A DNA stretch of 64,000 nucleotides, from contig DASRJH010000031.1 of the NCBI GenBank assembly GCA_035649575.1, positions 1 through 64,000 on the forward strand, written 5' to 3'. A model generated the notes under the pieces. The model was not told the DNA's origin. It saw only the letters and a program-made list of their open reading frames with translations, and ran no database searches. This DNA is from DASVAL01 sp035649575 (GTDB lineage: Bacteria; Planctomycetota; UBA1135; UBA2386). The translations under genes and the position numbers were made by a program. Below are positions 1 through 8,636 of the stretch, one piece after another. Each line of letters begins with the position of its first letter. Position 1 is the stretch's first letter.

Positions 1-1488
1 GCCTGGACGCGCGCGTTCACGCCGGTGCTCGCGACGACGGTCTACGCATTCGCCGCGGTGCTGACGGTCTACCTGTTCGCGACCTGGCTCGGCTCGGCAC
101 GTTATCGGTTCGACCTGAGCCGGCAACGCGCGGCACCGGCCAGCACGCTGCTCGCGTTGTTGTTCCCCGCGTCGCTGCTGCCGCTCGTGCTCAACGACCC
201 GCGCTGGCACGAAGAAGTCTGGATCGTGCTCGCGAGCATCGTGCCGATTTCGGCGCTGCTGGGCTACCTGACGCCGCAGCTCGTCGACGAACACGGGCGC
301 GGCGACCCCGCTGGTGCCGGCGTCGCCTACGCGATCAACGTGCTCGGCTGCATCGCGGGCCCGCTCGTCGCCGGCTATGCGCTGCTGCCCGCGCTCGGCG
401 TCAAGGGCACGCTGCTCGCGTGTGCCCTCGCCTACCCGGCCTTCCTGCTCGCTTCGCGCGCGCGCGAACGCGGCCCGGCGTGGCGGCTCGGCGTCGGTAC
501 GGGCGTCCTGGCACTCGGCGTGGCGCTCGCGATCACGCGAACGCACGAAGACCCCAGCGTGTACGGGCAGGCCGAGGTCCGCCGCGACCACGTCGCGACC
601 GTCGTGTCGCACACGGTCGACGACGCGCGTCTGCCCGAGAAGGACAAGAGGCGTTTGCTCGTGAACGGCATCGGCATCACCTCGCTGACCGACCTCACGA
701 AGATCATGGCGCACCTGCCGCTCGTCGTGCGCGAACGGCCGCCCGAGTCCACGCTCGTGATCTGCTTCGGCATGGGCACGACGTTCCGTTCGCTGACGAC
801 ATGGGGCGGGCGCACGACCGCGGTCGAGCTCGTGCCGAGCGTCGCCGATGCGTTCGGTTACTACTGGGCCGACGCCGCCGCGGTGCTCGCGCGGCCCGGC
901 GTGCGCATCGTGATCGACGACGGCCGGCGGTTTCTGAAGCGCACGCAGGAGCAGTTCGACCTGATCACGATCGACCCGCCGCCGCCGGTCGAGGCCGGCG
1001 GCTCGAGCCTGCTCTACACGGCCGAGTTCTACGCAACGCTGCGCGCGCGGCTGTCGCCGACCGGGCTGCTGCAACAGTGGTTCCCGGGCGGCGAGGACGC
1101 GATCATGCGCGCGGTCGTCAACACCGTCGTGCAGTCGTTTCCGCACGTGCTGGTGTATCGCGCGTTCGAGGGCGGGCCCGACGTGCCGCCGAACCTCGCG
1201 GGGGTCCACATCCTCGCCGCCGACTGGCCTATGCACGCACCGACGACCGCGCAGGCGATCGCGCGCATGCCCGAAGCGGCGAAGCGCGATCTGGTCGAGT
1301 GGCATGCCGGCATGCCGCTCGAGGTCGCGTGGCAGTTCGTGCTCGAGCGGCGCATCGAGCCGCGGGAGCTGCTGCCGCAGAACCCGCGTCTCGGCATCAC
1401 CGACGACCGGCCGTTCAACGAGTACTTCTGGCTGCGGCGCACATTCGGAACCGGTCCGTGGCTCGAGAACGTGCTGCCGGCGCGCTGA
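1..1488 (+). CDS. Spermidine-synthase-like membrane protein, 5' truncated by window edge
   Basis: The reading frame is open to base 1, so the true start lies upstream; a GTG at 25 is only the first in-window candidate. The N-terminal half has about six hydrophobic helices (for example residues 1-25 and 45-100 counted from GTG 25). The C-terminal half is a class I SAM-fold aminopropyltransferase-like domain: a Gly-rich loop (CFGMGTTFRSL), an acidic residue after it (AVELVPS), then DDGRRFL and the DPPPP motif. The ending GITDDRPFNEYF is typical of the family. Membrane-fused spermidine synthase homologues are common in high-GC bacteria, and many probably do not make spermidine, so the substrate is unknown. 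Confidence 0.8.
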   Translation, partial: AWTRAFTPVLATTVYAFAAVLTVYLFATWLGSARYRFDLSRQRAAPASTLLALLFPASLLPLVLNDPRWHEEVWIVLASIVPISALLGYLTPQLVDEHGRGDPAGAGVAYAINVLGCIAGPLVAGYALLPALGVKGTLLACALAYPAFLLASRARERGPAWRLGVGTGVLALGVALAITRTHEDPSVYGQAEVRRDHVATVVSHTVDDARLPEKDKRRLLVNGIGITSLTDLTKIMAHLPLVVRERPPESTLVICFGMGTTFRSLTTWGGRTTAVELVPSVADAFGYYWADAAAVLARPGVRIVIDDGRRFLKRTQEQFDLITIDPPPPVEAGGSSLLYTAEFYATLRARLSPTGLLQQWFPGGEDAIMRAVVNTVVQSFPHVLVYRAFEGGPDVPPNLAGVHILAADWPMHAPTTAQAIARMPEAAKRDLVEWHAGMPLEVAWQFVLERRIEPRELLPQNPRLGITDDRPFNEYFWLRRTFGTGPWLENVLPAR

Positions 1489-1519
1489 CGCCGCGCCACG
1501 CTGCTGCATCCAGGTTCGC

Positions 1520-1667
1520 CGATCAACAGCTCGATCAGGGTGAAGCCAGACTGCAGTCGGCGCACATGCGGATCAGGCGTTCGGAGTCGGAGAGGGACGA
1601 CACAGGCAATCCAGCATGGCAGCCTGCCGAGGAAACGCCCACGGCCGCCTGCGGTGCGCGATGGCGT
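1520..1667 (-). repeat. Diverged direct repeat of the pilin 5' region (copy A), truncated pilin remnant
   Basis: This stretch aligns without large gaps to 2362-2511. It includes the pilin leader region (on the minus strand a GTG at 1565 starts a peptide with SGFTLIELL) and about 100 bp of its upstream DNA, with shared blocks such as gccgaggaaacgcc. Similarity stops just after IELL, where the frame runs into unrelated sequence antisense to the preceding gene. It is best read as a decayed tandem duplication of the pilin promoter and leader. Confidence 0.75.
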
Positions 1668-1762
1668 GCGCTGCGGCGACCTTCGACGTCGAGGTCGACG
1701 CTGCTGCGGGATCTCACACGATCGTCGTCGGGGCGCGTTAGCGGCTCGTCACTCGGCGCAGG

Positions 1763-2404
1763 TCAGTTGCAGGAGAGCTTCTTGCACTGCGGGATTGGCG
1801 AGTTGGGTCCGACTTCGATCGGGTTGTTCTTGTCGAACTCGCCCTGCACATAGCCACGACTCTTCAGGTCGAGGAAGCTGTACGTGCGCACGACGCCGCC
1901 ATAGAACAGCACATTGACAGTGCCGTCCGCGTGCGACCAAACGCCCTCGTTGTCGTCCGCCATCCACGCCTCCTCTTCCCCGCTCACCGCCGACCGCAGA
2001 TGCTCTTTGGCGCGTCCGGCGTAGTGCGTGTCGAGCGAGCTCGTACCCTCGAGGTTCTCCCATATCTTCTCGCCGCGCTCGATCTGCGCTCGCAGCTTGC
2101 GATAGTCGGGATCGTTGTCCCGGCGACCCGGCGTGAAGTAGCGCATGAAGTTCTCTTCGGTCTTGCCGACGATGCTCCACGTCGAGAGCACGAACTTGTG
2201 TCCTCCCTCGATTGGCAGGCCCTTGTTCTTCTGCTGGTAGATCTCGAGCTGCTGGCCGTGCCACCTGAGGTTGGCCGAGTCCGCGAGCACGGACGCCGCC
2301 AGGTTCGAACTGAAGACCGCGGGCACCAAGACTACCGCGAGGAGGCTGATGATGCTGATGACGACCAACAGCTCGATGAGTGTGAAGCCAGAATGTCGAC
2401 GCAT
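1763..2404 (-). CDS. Type II secretion/type IV pseudopilin-like protein
   Basis: A 213-aa protein that begins with a short basic leader and the prepilin peptidase site SGFTLIELLVVI, followed by the hydrophobic helix that anchors pseudopilins in the inner membrane and packs in the filament. The remaining ~180 residues form a soluble head with no close family I can name (motif WSHADGTVNVLFYGG near the C terminus resembles planctomycete pilin-like heads). ATG 2404 was chosen because it sits 5 codons before the cleavage site, although the frame stays open upstream. No secretion ATPase or platform gene is adjacent, so the filament partners must be elsewhere. Confidence 0.85.
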   Translation of the reverse strand: MRRHSGFTLIELLVVISIISLLAVVLVPAVFSSNLAASVLADSANLRWHGQQLEIYQQKNKGLPIEGGHKFVLSTWSIVGKTEENFMRYFTPGRRDNDPDYRKLRAQIERGEKIWENLEGTSSLDTHYAGRAKEHLRSAVSGEEEAWMADDNEGVWSHADGTVNVLFYGGVVRTYSFLDLKSRGYVQGEFDKNNPIEVGPNSPIPQCKKLSCN

Positions 2405-2511
2405 ACGCGGATCAGGGATTCGGGAGGAAGACGGCGAAGCAGACAGGCTTTGTAACACGGCAGCCCGCCGAGGAAACGCCCCCCACCGCGGCTGCGGTGC
2501 ATGATCGCGTG
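2362..2511 (-). repeat. Direct repeat of the pilin 5' region (copy B), upstream of the intact pilin gene
   Basis: The intact partner of the copy at 1520-1667. It covers the start of the pilin gene and about 105 bp of upstream DNA. Because the non-coding part is conserved as well as the coding leader, the promoter or leader was duplicated with the gene. Confidence 0.7.
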
Positions 2512-2583
2512 CCTGGGGTGGGCAGGTTCCCTCTCCCCCTGTGCCCGGGTTGCGTGGCCGAGCTGCTGTCGGCGTTCCGCTGA

Positions 2584-5157
2584 TCAGCGCTTGTCGGGCG
2601 CAGCTTCTGGCAACGTCACGACGAGCTCCGGATTCGGGCCGGGCACCAGAGTGACGTCCTGCTGGTGGATCACCTCGAAGTCGTCGATGACGGACAGCGT
2701 GTTGGCGCCCGGCACGCGACGCGGCAGCGTCGCACGGCCCTCGGTGTCGACTGGTCGTCCCGAAGTGTCCGCGTGAGGTCCGTCCGCGCGCATGATGTTG
2801 ACCCTCAGCCGCGCCCGCAGTGTTCCGCTCGCCGCGCGCACCCGCACCGGTACGCTGGCCAGCGCCAGCGGGCGCACGTCGACGTGGATGCCTGCTCGCG
2901 TGGTGTCGAACGGGCCGAAGCGCAGCGGCGCGAACGGCGACGATGCCGGTGGCGTCAGCGTGAGCGCGATCCGGCGACCGACGGGCTCGCGCGGCAGCGT
3001 GAAGCTCGCGCCGTCGAAGGTAACGGTGCGCGGGCTCGGGTAGGGGACGAGGACGTCCTCGTCGACGTAGTCGATCTTCGCCTCGAACTCCTTCCAGGGT
3101 GTGCCTTCGACCGTCGCGACGGTGCCGGTGACGGGGCAGCCGTGCAACTCGTCGTCGGTCGCGATGATCACGAGATCGACGCTGCCGGGTGGAACGTCGG
3201 GCCGGCGCAGCGTGAGGCTCTTCTCGGCCGGATCCGGCGTCACGACGACGGTCCACGCCGTCCCTGGATGCACACGCAGCTCGAAGCCGCCGTCCTCGCC
3301 GGTCGTCACGGCACCGCCGGTCGTGAAGCGTTCGCGCCGGCTGGGCTCGGGCCAAGCCGCAGCGTCGACCGGCCCGCTCGACGCGTGCACGCGCGCGCCG
3401 GCGACCGGCTCGTCGCGCACGTTCCGCACGACGCCGCGGATCGTCGCGAATCGTGGCAGCACGACACGCACGTCGGCGTGCGGTCGTTCGACCGTCGGCT
3501 CGATCCACACGATCTCGCTCGGCGGCTGGACCTCGGTGCTCGCCAGGATGCCGTAGCGCGTGTGCTTCTGCAGGTCGGCCGCGAAGCAGCCGCCGGCGTC
3601 GGCCCGCAGCCACAGCGACTCCTCGTTGTGTTGCGGGCGCCGATCGGCAGTGGCGCGCCAGACGCGCACGCTGGCGTTGCCGACCGGCCGGCCGTCGGCG
3701 TCGCTCACGACGCCGCGCACGGTGATCGCTCCGAGGAACGTCAGCACGATGTCGGGCACGGGAACGTCTCGCGTGTTGACCTCCGCGACGAAGGTCAAAG
3801 CACCGCCGTCAGTTGCCTGGACCCGGTACGAGGAGTGCCGCACGAGCTGGACTTCGAAGCGGCCATCGTCGTCCGCGCGCACCGGTGCCGGCGACGGTGC
3901 GGCGCCCATCGTGCTCGTGTCCATGCCGTGGCCGGTCGCCGTGACGATGGCTCCGGCCGCGCCTGAACCGTCGTGCCGCACGACACGGCCGCGCAGCGGT
4001 ACCCCGGGTCGCAGGATCAGCACCGTGTCTTCGCCCGCGTTGCGGCTCCACGCGAAGTGCTCGGTCGTCATCGTGAGCTCGCGTTCGGCGCGCACGACGA
4101 CGCAATCCAGATCGACGGTCGTCTGCACGCGTCCGAGGGCGTCCGTGCGCAGCAGGAACAGCTCGGGGCCATCGTGGCCCAACGAGTAACCACGTTCCTT
4201 GCCCGGCAGCTGCGTCTTGCTCGACCGCGGTCGCCAGCCGCGCACGACGAGGTCCGCGAGCGGCCGCGCGTCGATGTCCTCGACCCGCACGCGCAAGCGC
4301 CACGGCGCCACCGTGCCGACGGCCCGTTCTGCGGCATCACTCGCTGCGCCGATCGACACGCCAAGAGCCGGCGCAGGCTCGCGCTCCGGTTCGGCCGGTC
4401 GACCGGGCTCGACCGGCGCGGCTGCGGCCGGCGTGACGGCAGGTGCCTGCGCCGCTTCCATGCGAGCGATCGGCGTCTCGCGCGACCAGGCGAACACGAG
4501 GACGAGCGCAGCAGCCACCGCGCCGCCGGCGAGGAGCTTGATGGTCATGAGGAGCCCCATGAGCGAGAAGGGGAGCACGGCAGCAGCTGCGGGCACCGGC
4601 GCGCGCGCTGCGAAGCCGCCCAGCGCACCGCGCCACGCCGCGCGTCCTCCCGGCCGTGCGTCGAGGCGGGCGCGCAGCCGTTCGAGGCCGCGAAACAGGC
4701 GTGAACGCACCGTGTCGTGCGGCACGTGCAGGCGCGCCGCGATGTCGTGCGTCGACAGGTCGCGCCAGAAGCGCAGCACGATCGCCGTGCGGAACGGCTC
4801 GTCGAGCTCGTGCACGGCGCGCGCGATCGCGTGCAGTGTCTCCGCCTGCTCGGCGATGCGAGCCGGATCTGCCGTGGCGTCGACTTCACTGCGCGCGACG
4901 CGCTGCTCGCGAGCCGAACGGCGCGCGTCACTGCGCCGCCAACGCGCGGCGAGGTGCGCCACGACGCCGGACAACCAGGGTCCCGCGCGCCCTACGCCGT
5001 CGCGTCGCTGCAGCGCCGCGACATACGCATCGTGCACGACGTCGTCGGCCGCACCGGCGTCGAGCAACGAACACGCGAGACGCCGCAACGATCGCCCTTC
5101 GGCGACGAGCCGGTCGGCGTCGAACGGAGCAGCAGCGGGATCGGGTTCGTCGGACAT
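2584..5157 (-). CDS. ECF sigma factor fused to a transmembrane helix and carboxypeptidase-regulatory-like repeats
   Basis: 857 aa. Residues ~20-95 look like sigma-70 region 2 (DDVVHDAYVAAL). Residues ~110-170 look like region 4, with the HTH stretch STHDIAARLHVPHDTVRSRL. A single hydrophobic helix follows at ~195-225 (LAGGAVAAALVLVFAW). The remaining ~600 residues contain several beta-rich segments with the patterns of carboxypeptidase-regulatory-like or Ig-like repeats (for example GVVSDADGRPVGNASVRV and GVVRNVRDEPVAGARVHA). The topology implies a DNA-binding N terminus in the cytoplasm and a large sensor outside the membrane. No separate anti-sigma gene is adjacent. Planctomycetes are known for ECF factors with such extensions; the signal is unknown. 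Confidence 0.85.
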   Translation of the reverse strand: MSDEPDPAAAPFDADRLVAEGRSLRRLACSLLDAGAADDVVHDAYVAALQRRDGVGRAGPWLSGVVAHLAARWRRSDARRSAREQRVARSEVDATADPARIAEQAETLHAIARAVHELDEPFRTAIVLRFWRDLSTHDIAARLHVPHDTVRSRLFRGLERLRARLDARPGGRAAWRGALGGFAARAPVPAAAAVLPFSLMGLLMTIKLLAGGAVAAALVLVFAWSRETPIARMEAAQAPAVTPAAAAPVEPGRPAEPEREPAPALGVSIGAASDAAERAVGTVAPWRLRVRVEDIDARPLADLVVRGWRPRSSKTQLPGKERGYSLGHDGPELFLLRTDALGRVQTTVDLDCVVVRAERELTMTTEHFAWSRNAGEDTVLILRPGVPLRGRVVRHDGSGAAGAIVTATGHGMDTSTMGAAPSPAPVRADDDGRFEVQLVRHSSYRVQATDGGALTFVAEVNTRDVPVPDIVLTFLGAITVRGVVSDADGRPVGNASVRVWRATADRRPQHNEESLWLRADAGGCFAADLQKHTRYGILASTEVQPPSEIVWIEPTVERPHADVRVVLPRFATIRGVVRNVRDEPVAGARVHASSGPVDAAAWPEPSRRERFTTGGAVTTGEDGGFELRVHPGTAWTVVVTPDPAEKSLTLRRPDVPPGSVDLVIIATDDELHGCPVTGTVATVEGTPWKEFEAKIDYVDEDVLVPYPSPRTVTFDGASFTLPREPVGRRIALTLTPPASSPFAPLRFGPFDTTRAGIHVDVRPLALASVPVRVRAASGTLRARLRVNIMRADGPHADTSGRPVDTEGRATLPRRVPGANTLSVIDDFEVIHQQDVTLVPGPNPELVVTLPEAAPDKR

Positions 5158-5358
5158 CGCGTCGTACAGTTCGTGCCCGCGACGGGCCGGGTTGCTCCCC
5201 GGAATCTACGAGCCGGCGCACCGGCGCGAATGCCGGATGCACGAGGGAAATGCCCGATGGCGGCCTCGGGGGGCATCGCCGCAGCCCCCCTACCAGTTCT
5301 CGCGCACTGCGGACGACCCTGGCGCAGCCGGTGGCGAGCCTTCAATCTGACCCCTCGC

Positions 5359-5859
5359 ATGCCCGAACAGCCGCACATCCGCATTGCCCCACCGCGCGAC
5401 GAGCCGGACTGGCGCGCAGCGCGCGACCTGCTCGTGGATTACTCCGAGTCACTCGGGTTCTCACTGACGTACCAGGGCTTCGAGGCAGAGGTCAGCTCGT
5501 TTCCAGGTGAATACGCGGCACCGGCCGGGGCGCTGCTGCTCGCAGTCGTCGACGCCACCGCCGCCGGCATCGTCGCGCTACGCCGGCTGGAGCCCGACGT
5601 CTGCGAGATGAAACGGCTGTTCGTGCGACCGGAGTTCCGCGGCGTGCGAACGACCGACGGCCTCTCGCTCGGCCGCGCGCTGGCGAGTGAGGTGGTGAAC
5701 CGCGCCCGCGAGCTCGGCTACCGGAGGATGCGGCTCGACACGATCGCCGGCAAGATGGACGCGGCTATCGCGCTCTACCGCTCGATGGGCTTCGTCGAGA
5801 TCGCACCCTACTGCGACAGCCCGGTGCCCGGGACGCTGTTCATGGAAAAGCGGCTATGA
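5359..5859 (+). CDS. GNAT-family N-acetyltransferase
   Basis: 166 aa with the GNAT order: beta strands around LLLAVVDATAAGIVAL, then CEMKRLFVRPEFRG, which leads into the acetyl-CoA pyrophosphate loop area, helix GRALASEVVNRARELGYRRM, and the C-terminal LDTIAGKMDAAIALYRSMGF motif. The loop (RGVRTTDGLSLGR) departs from the usual Q/RxxGxG/A and carries a small insertion. ATG 5359 gives a complete fold; the frame is open further upstream but that part is unlike the family. It is divergent from the sigma-factor gene. The substrate is unknown. Confidence 0.85.
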   Translation: MPEQPHIRIAPPRDEPDWRAARDLLVDYSESLGFSLTYQGFEAEVSSFPGEYAAPAGALLLAVVDATAAGIVALRRLEPDVCEMKRLFVRPEFRGVRTTDGLSLGRALASEVVNRARELGYRRMRLDTIAGKMDAAIALYRSMGFVEIAPYCDSPVPGTLFMEKRL

Positions 5860-6042
5860 TGCGGCGAGACCTGGCACACCGTGCAGGATCTCTTTGCCAC
5901 GCACGCGAGTTCACCATCCGCGTGTGAATGGCCGGTGACGCCGGCGTGAAAACTACACGCGCTTCGACGACGCGATTCGTCACTGCGTCGGGGAACGCCC
6001 GTGCGTGCTCGGCGCCCAGGCGTAGGCTTGCTCGGCCACCCG

Positions 6043-7419
6043 ATGAGCACACGAACCATCCCGGTCGCACGCGACGATCGCCTCGAGGTCGACATCGAGG
6101 GCCTCGGCGACGGACCCGACGGCATCGCCCGCATCGGCAACTACGTGATCCTCGTGCCCGGCGTGCTCCCGGGCGAACGCGCCTACGTGCGCATCACGTC
6201 GGCAGCGCGCAAGTTCGGCCGCGGCGAGCTGCTGGCCGTGCGCAAGGCCGCTCCCGAGCGCGTCGCGGCGCGCTGCCCCCACTTCCTGGCCTGCGGCGGC
6301 TGCCATCGCCAGCACCAGGACTACGGAGCACAGCTGCAGGACAAGCAGCAGCGTCTGCAGCGCGCGATCACGTGGGCCCTCGGCGACGAAGCTCCCAAGG
6401 TCGCGCCGCCGATCCCCGCGGAGCCACCGTTCGGCCAGCGCCACAAGGTCGTCGTGCACCTGCGCAACACGCGCGACGAACGCCTCGAGGCGTGCTTCCA
6501 TCGCCTGCGCAGCCCCGAGCTCGTCGCCGTGCGCGAATGCCCGGCGAGCCAACCGCGGGCGTGGGCGATCGCGATGGCTGCGGTGGCCCTGCTGCACGAG
6601 CTGCCGCACGGCGCATGGGATCCCGACTTCGCGCCGAACGACCTGCTGCGCAGCGTGCTCGTGCGCACGACGATGACGGGGCAGGCCCACGTCGTGCTCG
6701 TCGCGCGCCAGCCCATGATCCCTGGCCTCGAGCGCGTGCTCGACGACCTGCACGAAGCCGGCGCGACGACGATCAGCTGCAACGGCAACGACGGCGAGTT
6801 CTCGCGCCTGCTCGGTCCACAGACCACGATCGTCTCGGGACCACCGCGCATCGAAGAACGGCTGCTCGAAACGCACTACCTGCTCTCCCCCGATACGTTC
6901 TTCCAGACCTCACCCGAGGGCGCCGAGCACCTCGTGCGCCTCGTCACCGAGTGGCTGGCGCCGACGAGCCAGGACGACGTCGCGGATCTCTACTGCGGCG
7001 GCGGCCTGCTCACGCTGCCGCTAGCGCGCACGGCGAGGAGCGCGCTCGGCATCGAGCTCAGGACCGCGACGATCTCCGACGCCGAGGCGTCCGCGCGCAG
7101 AAACGGCCTGCGCAACGTGCAGTGGCGCTCGGGTCACGTCGAGAGCTGGCTGCGCGCGTGCCGCCACGGGCAGCTGCCCCGCCCCCACCTCGTCGCGATC
7201 GATCCGCCGCGCACGGGGCTCGAGCCCGTGGTCATCGACGAGCTGTGCCTGCTGCGGCCGCGCCGCATCGCCTATGTCTCGTGCGAACCACGCGCGCTGC
7301 AGCGCGACCTGCAGGCACTCGCGACTGCAGGTTTCCGCACGCGGTCCGTGCAGCCGATCGACATGTTCCCACAGACCGCCCACATCGAGGCAGTCGCGAT
7401 GCTCGAACGCAGCACGTGA
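6043..7419 (+). CDS. TrmA/RlmD-family (uracil-5-)-methyltransferase for RNA
   Basis: 458 aa. An N-terminal TRAM-like OB segment (residues ~10-65) is followed by the [4Fe-4S] cysteines in CPHFLACGGC and a later CPAS. The SAM-binding domain starts at VADLYCGGGLLTLPLA; DPPRTGL carries the conserved Asp-Pro-Pro-Arg and YVSCEP the catalytic cysteine that attacks uracil C6. The C-terminal DMFPQTAHIEAVA is characteristic. By family it makes m5U in 23S rRNA (RlmD or RlmC type); which uridine cannot be told. ATG 6043 begins the conserved TRAM region. The 3' end serves as the island attachment site. Confidence 0.9.
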   Translation: MSTRTIPVARDDRLEVDIEGLGDGPDGIARIGNYVILVPGVLPGERAYVRITSAARKFGRGELLAVRKAAPERVAARCPHFLACGGCHRQHQDYGAQLQDKQQRLQRAITWALGDEAPKVAPPIPAEPPFGQRHKVVVHLRNTRDERLEACFHRLRSPELVAVRECPASQPRAWAIAMAAVALLHELPHGAWDPDFAPNDLLRSVLVRTTMTGQAHVVLVARQPMIPGLERVLDDLHEAGATTISCNGNDGEFSRLLGPQTTIVSGPPRIEERLLETHYLLSPDTFFQTSPEGAEHLVRLVTEWLAPTSQDDVADLYCGGGLLTLPLARTARSALGIELRTATISDAEASARRNGLRNVQWRSGHVESWLRACRHGQLPRPHLVAIDPPRTGLEPVVIDELCLLRPRRIAYVSCEPRALQRDLQALATAGFRTRSVQPIDMFPQTAHIEAVAMLERST

Positions 7420-7429
7420 GAAACAGCGC
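7358..7429 (+). other. attL: left direct repeat of the integrative island
   Basis: A 72-bp stretch covering the last ~20 codons of the rRNA methyltransferase gene plus 10 bp beyond its stop. It matches 13543-13614 without gaps at 62 of 72 positions, and the last 28 bp (7402-7429) are identical. The methyltransferase keeps a complete C terminus at this end. Confidence 0.85.
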
Positions 7430-7528
7430 GTAGGGCCGCTTTGCCCTCAGTTCTCAGCATTCTAGTGTTACGTGCAGGAGCGTGCAAGAGCGTGCACGAA
7501 GAGGCGCGAGAAGTGGACAGTTTCGGCC

Positions 7529-7550
7529 GATTTGGACAGTCACTGTCCAC
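7529..7550. promoter_or_regulatory. Island left-end palindrome, related to that upstream of the integrase
   Basis: An imperfect palindrome tggacagtcactgtcca with one unpaired centre base, with a further half-site gtggacag at 7513-7520. It shares its core and left flank with 13425-13447 at the other end. It overlaps the stop codon of the effector gene. An arm-type recombinase or excisionase site is the simplest explanation. Confidence 0.5.
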
Positions 7551-8490
7551 TCGGCGAGGACGGGCCACGAGCACCCAGTCGGTGCTCGATCACCGGTCGG
7601 AGATCCTTCGCCAGCTGCTCGGGCGTCTCCCACACGATGTGCAGCAGCTGGCGGGTATCGAACGGCAGCTTGCCGAGCTCGCCCTTGCGCACGGTCCAGA
7701 TCACAGGTTTCCCGAGGCCTTCAGCGAAGCCGGCTTCGTACATGACGCTGGCGCTAACGCCTGTAGCATCCGCAACCATGGCACGCGACCGACGAATCGC
7801 GACGAGGATGTGGGCGTCGATGCGATCGCCGTGCGCCGGTTCTCGATCGACGCGCAGCGGTGAGTAGCCGGCACTGCGGATGCCCTTGCTCAGACCGTTG
7901 TCGTAGACGTCGCTCATAGAAGAATCGAACCACATGGCGACGAAGACACGGTCGTTGCGCAGCGGCGACTTGTCGATCTCCTCCAGATGGAGGTAGCCGG
8001 CAAAGGTGAGTCGCACTCGGAGTAGGCCGTCTTGGGGGTCAATCCCGAGGCTCTCGAGGCGCCCCTGCTGGACGGCCGCGGCGACGAGGAACAGCATGTC
8101 CTCGCGTCCTCCCGTCCACACCAAAGCGGCATCGGTCTTCAGGTTCAGAGGAACCGCGTCGTTGAGAGTGTTGCTGCGCGACTCGACCAGACGGAGAAGC
8201 ATGTCGAGCTGCTCGCGCACGCCATGCTCAGGCAGCCAGGATCTGAGACTGTCGAGCGATTCAGCGAGAGACGGGTATCCTGACTCGCGATTGTTCCGCT
8301 GCATTCGGAGCCACGCGGACAGGCGTGGCCATGCATCGAACCTGGGATCCCGTCCAAGCTCCTCCACCATGTCGCGGTGCAGCAAGAACAAGCCGCAGCG
8401 GGAACACTCGAAGCACTCGAGCGACAGGTCCGACGAGGATATGGTGTCCGCGGACTCCCAACAAACTGGGCACTTGCTGGGATGCTTCAT
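7540..8490 (-). CDS. Zinc-ribbon protein with C-terminal TIR/nucleoside 2-deoxyribosyltransferase-like domain (candidate effector)
   Basis: 316 aa. The N terminus has a zinc-ribbon pattern, CPVC at residues ~7-10 and CSRC ~17 residues later. The middle (~50-165) is helical with no family I recognise. The C-terminal ~120 residues start at DRVFVAMWFD and contain ADATG, then VMYEAGFAEGLGKPVIWT, the layout (acidic after the strand, Glu-x-Gly-x-Ala, Lys-Pro-Val) shared by TIR-like and nucleoside 2-deoxyribosyltransferase-like domains of many defence-island proteins. These families cleave NAD or nucleoside glycosidic bonds; activity here is inferred. ATG 8490 overlaps the stop of the HTH peptide gene by 3 bp (ATGA), indicating coupling. 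Upstream in-frame codons overlap that gene and lack similarity to a domain. Confidence 0.75.
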   Translation of the reverse strand: MKHPSKCPVCWESADTISSSDLSLECFECSRCGLFLLHRDMVEELGRDPRFDAWPRLSAWLRMQRNNRESGYPSLAESLDSLRSWLPEHGVREQLDMLLRLVESRSNTLNDAVPLNLKTDAALVWTGGREDMLFLVAAAVQQGRLESLGIDPQDGLLRVRLTFAGYLHLEEIDKSPLRNDRVFVAMWFDSSMSDVYDNGLSKGIRSAGYSPLRVDREPAHGDRIDAHILVAIRRSRAMVADATGVSASVMYEAGFAEGLGKPVIWTVRKGELGKLPFDTRQLLHIVWETPEQLAKDLRPVIEHRLGARGPSSPSGQ

Positions 8491-8636
8491 TTGTCGCCAG
8501 CACTGCCCTCGCCCGGCATGGCCATCCGCCCAGGGGAATCGACGGCGCCTACACCCAGGCGCGCCCGCCGCACCCACGTCTTCGCGGTGCCGCGCGGGAT
8601 GTTGAGCGCTGCAGCCTCGAGTGCGCGGGCGCTCAT
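8487..8636 (-). CDS. 49-aa HTH-like mini-protein between antitoxin and effector
   Basis: Its ATG at 8636 overlaps the antitoxin stop (ATGA) and its own stop overlaps the effector start in the same way, so it is translated in a chain with both. Residues ~5-28 (LEAAALNIPRGTAKTWVRRA) look like a helix-turn-helix, closest by eye to sigma region 4 HTHs (pattern IPxGTxKxxxxRAR). The tail is Gly/Ala-rich and probably disordered. The overlap on both sides argues that it is a real gene. Function is unknown: a DNA-binding co-repressor or an effector-binding peptide are options. Confidence 0.6.
   Translation of the reverse strand: MSARALEAAALNIPRGTAKTWVRRARLGVGAVDSPGRMAMPGEGSAGDK

Noticed and set aside
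1029..1565. Second pilin gene on the minus strand
   Set aside because: Only the FTLIELL leader is pilin-like; the rest is antisense to the spermidine-synthase-like gene, so it is treated as a truncated duplicate.
2405..2520. c-di-GMP riboswitch upstream of the pilin gene
   Set aside because: A short acaaagcc match and conserved duplication made it tempting, but the rest of the GEMM consensus is absent.
7402..7429. tRNA gene as the island attachment site
   Set aside because: No cloverleaf-like sequence around either repeat; the repeat lies in the 3' end of a protein gene.
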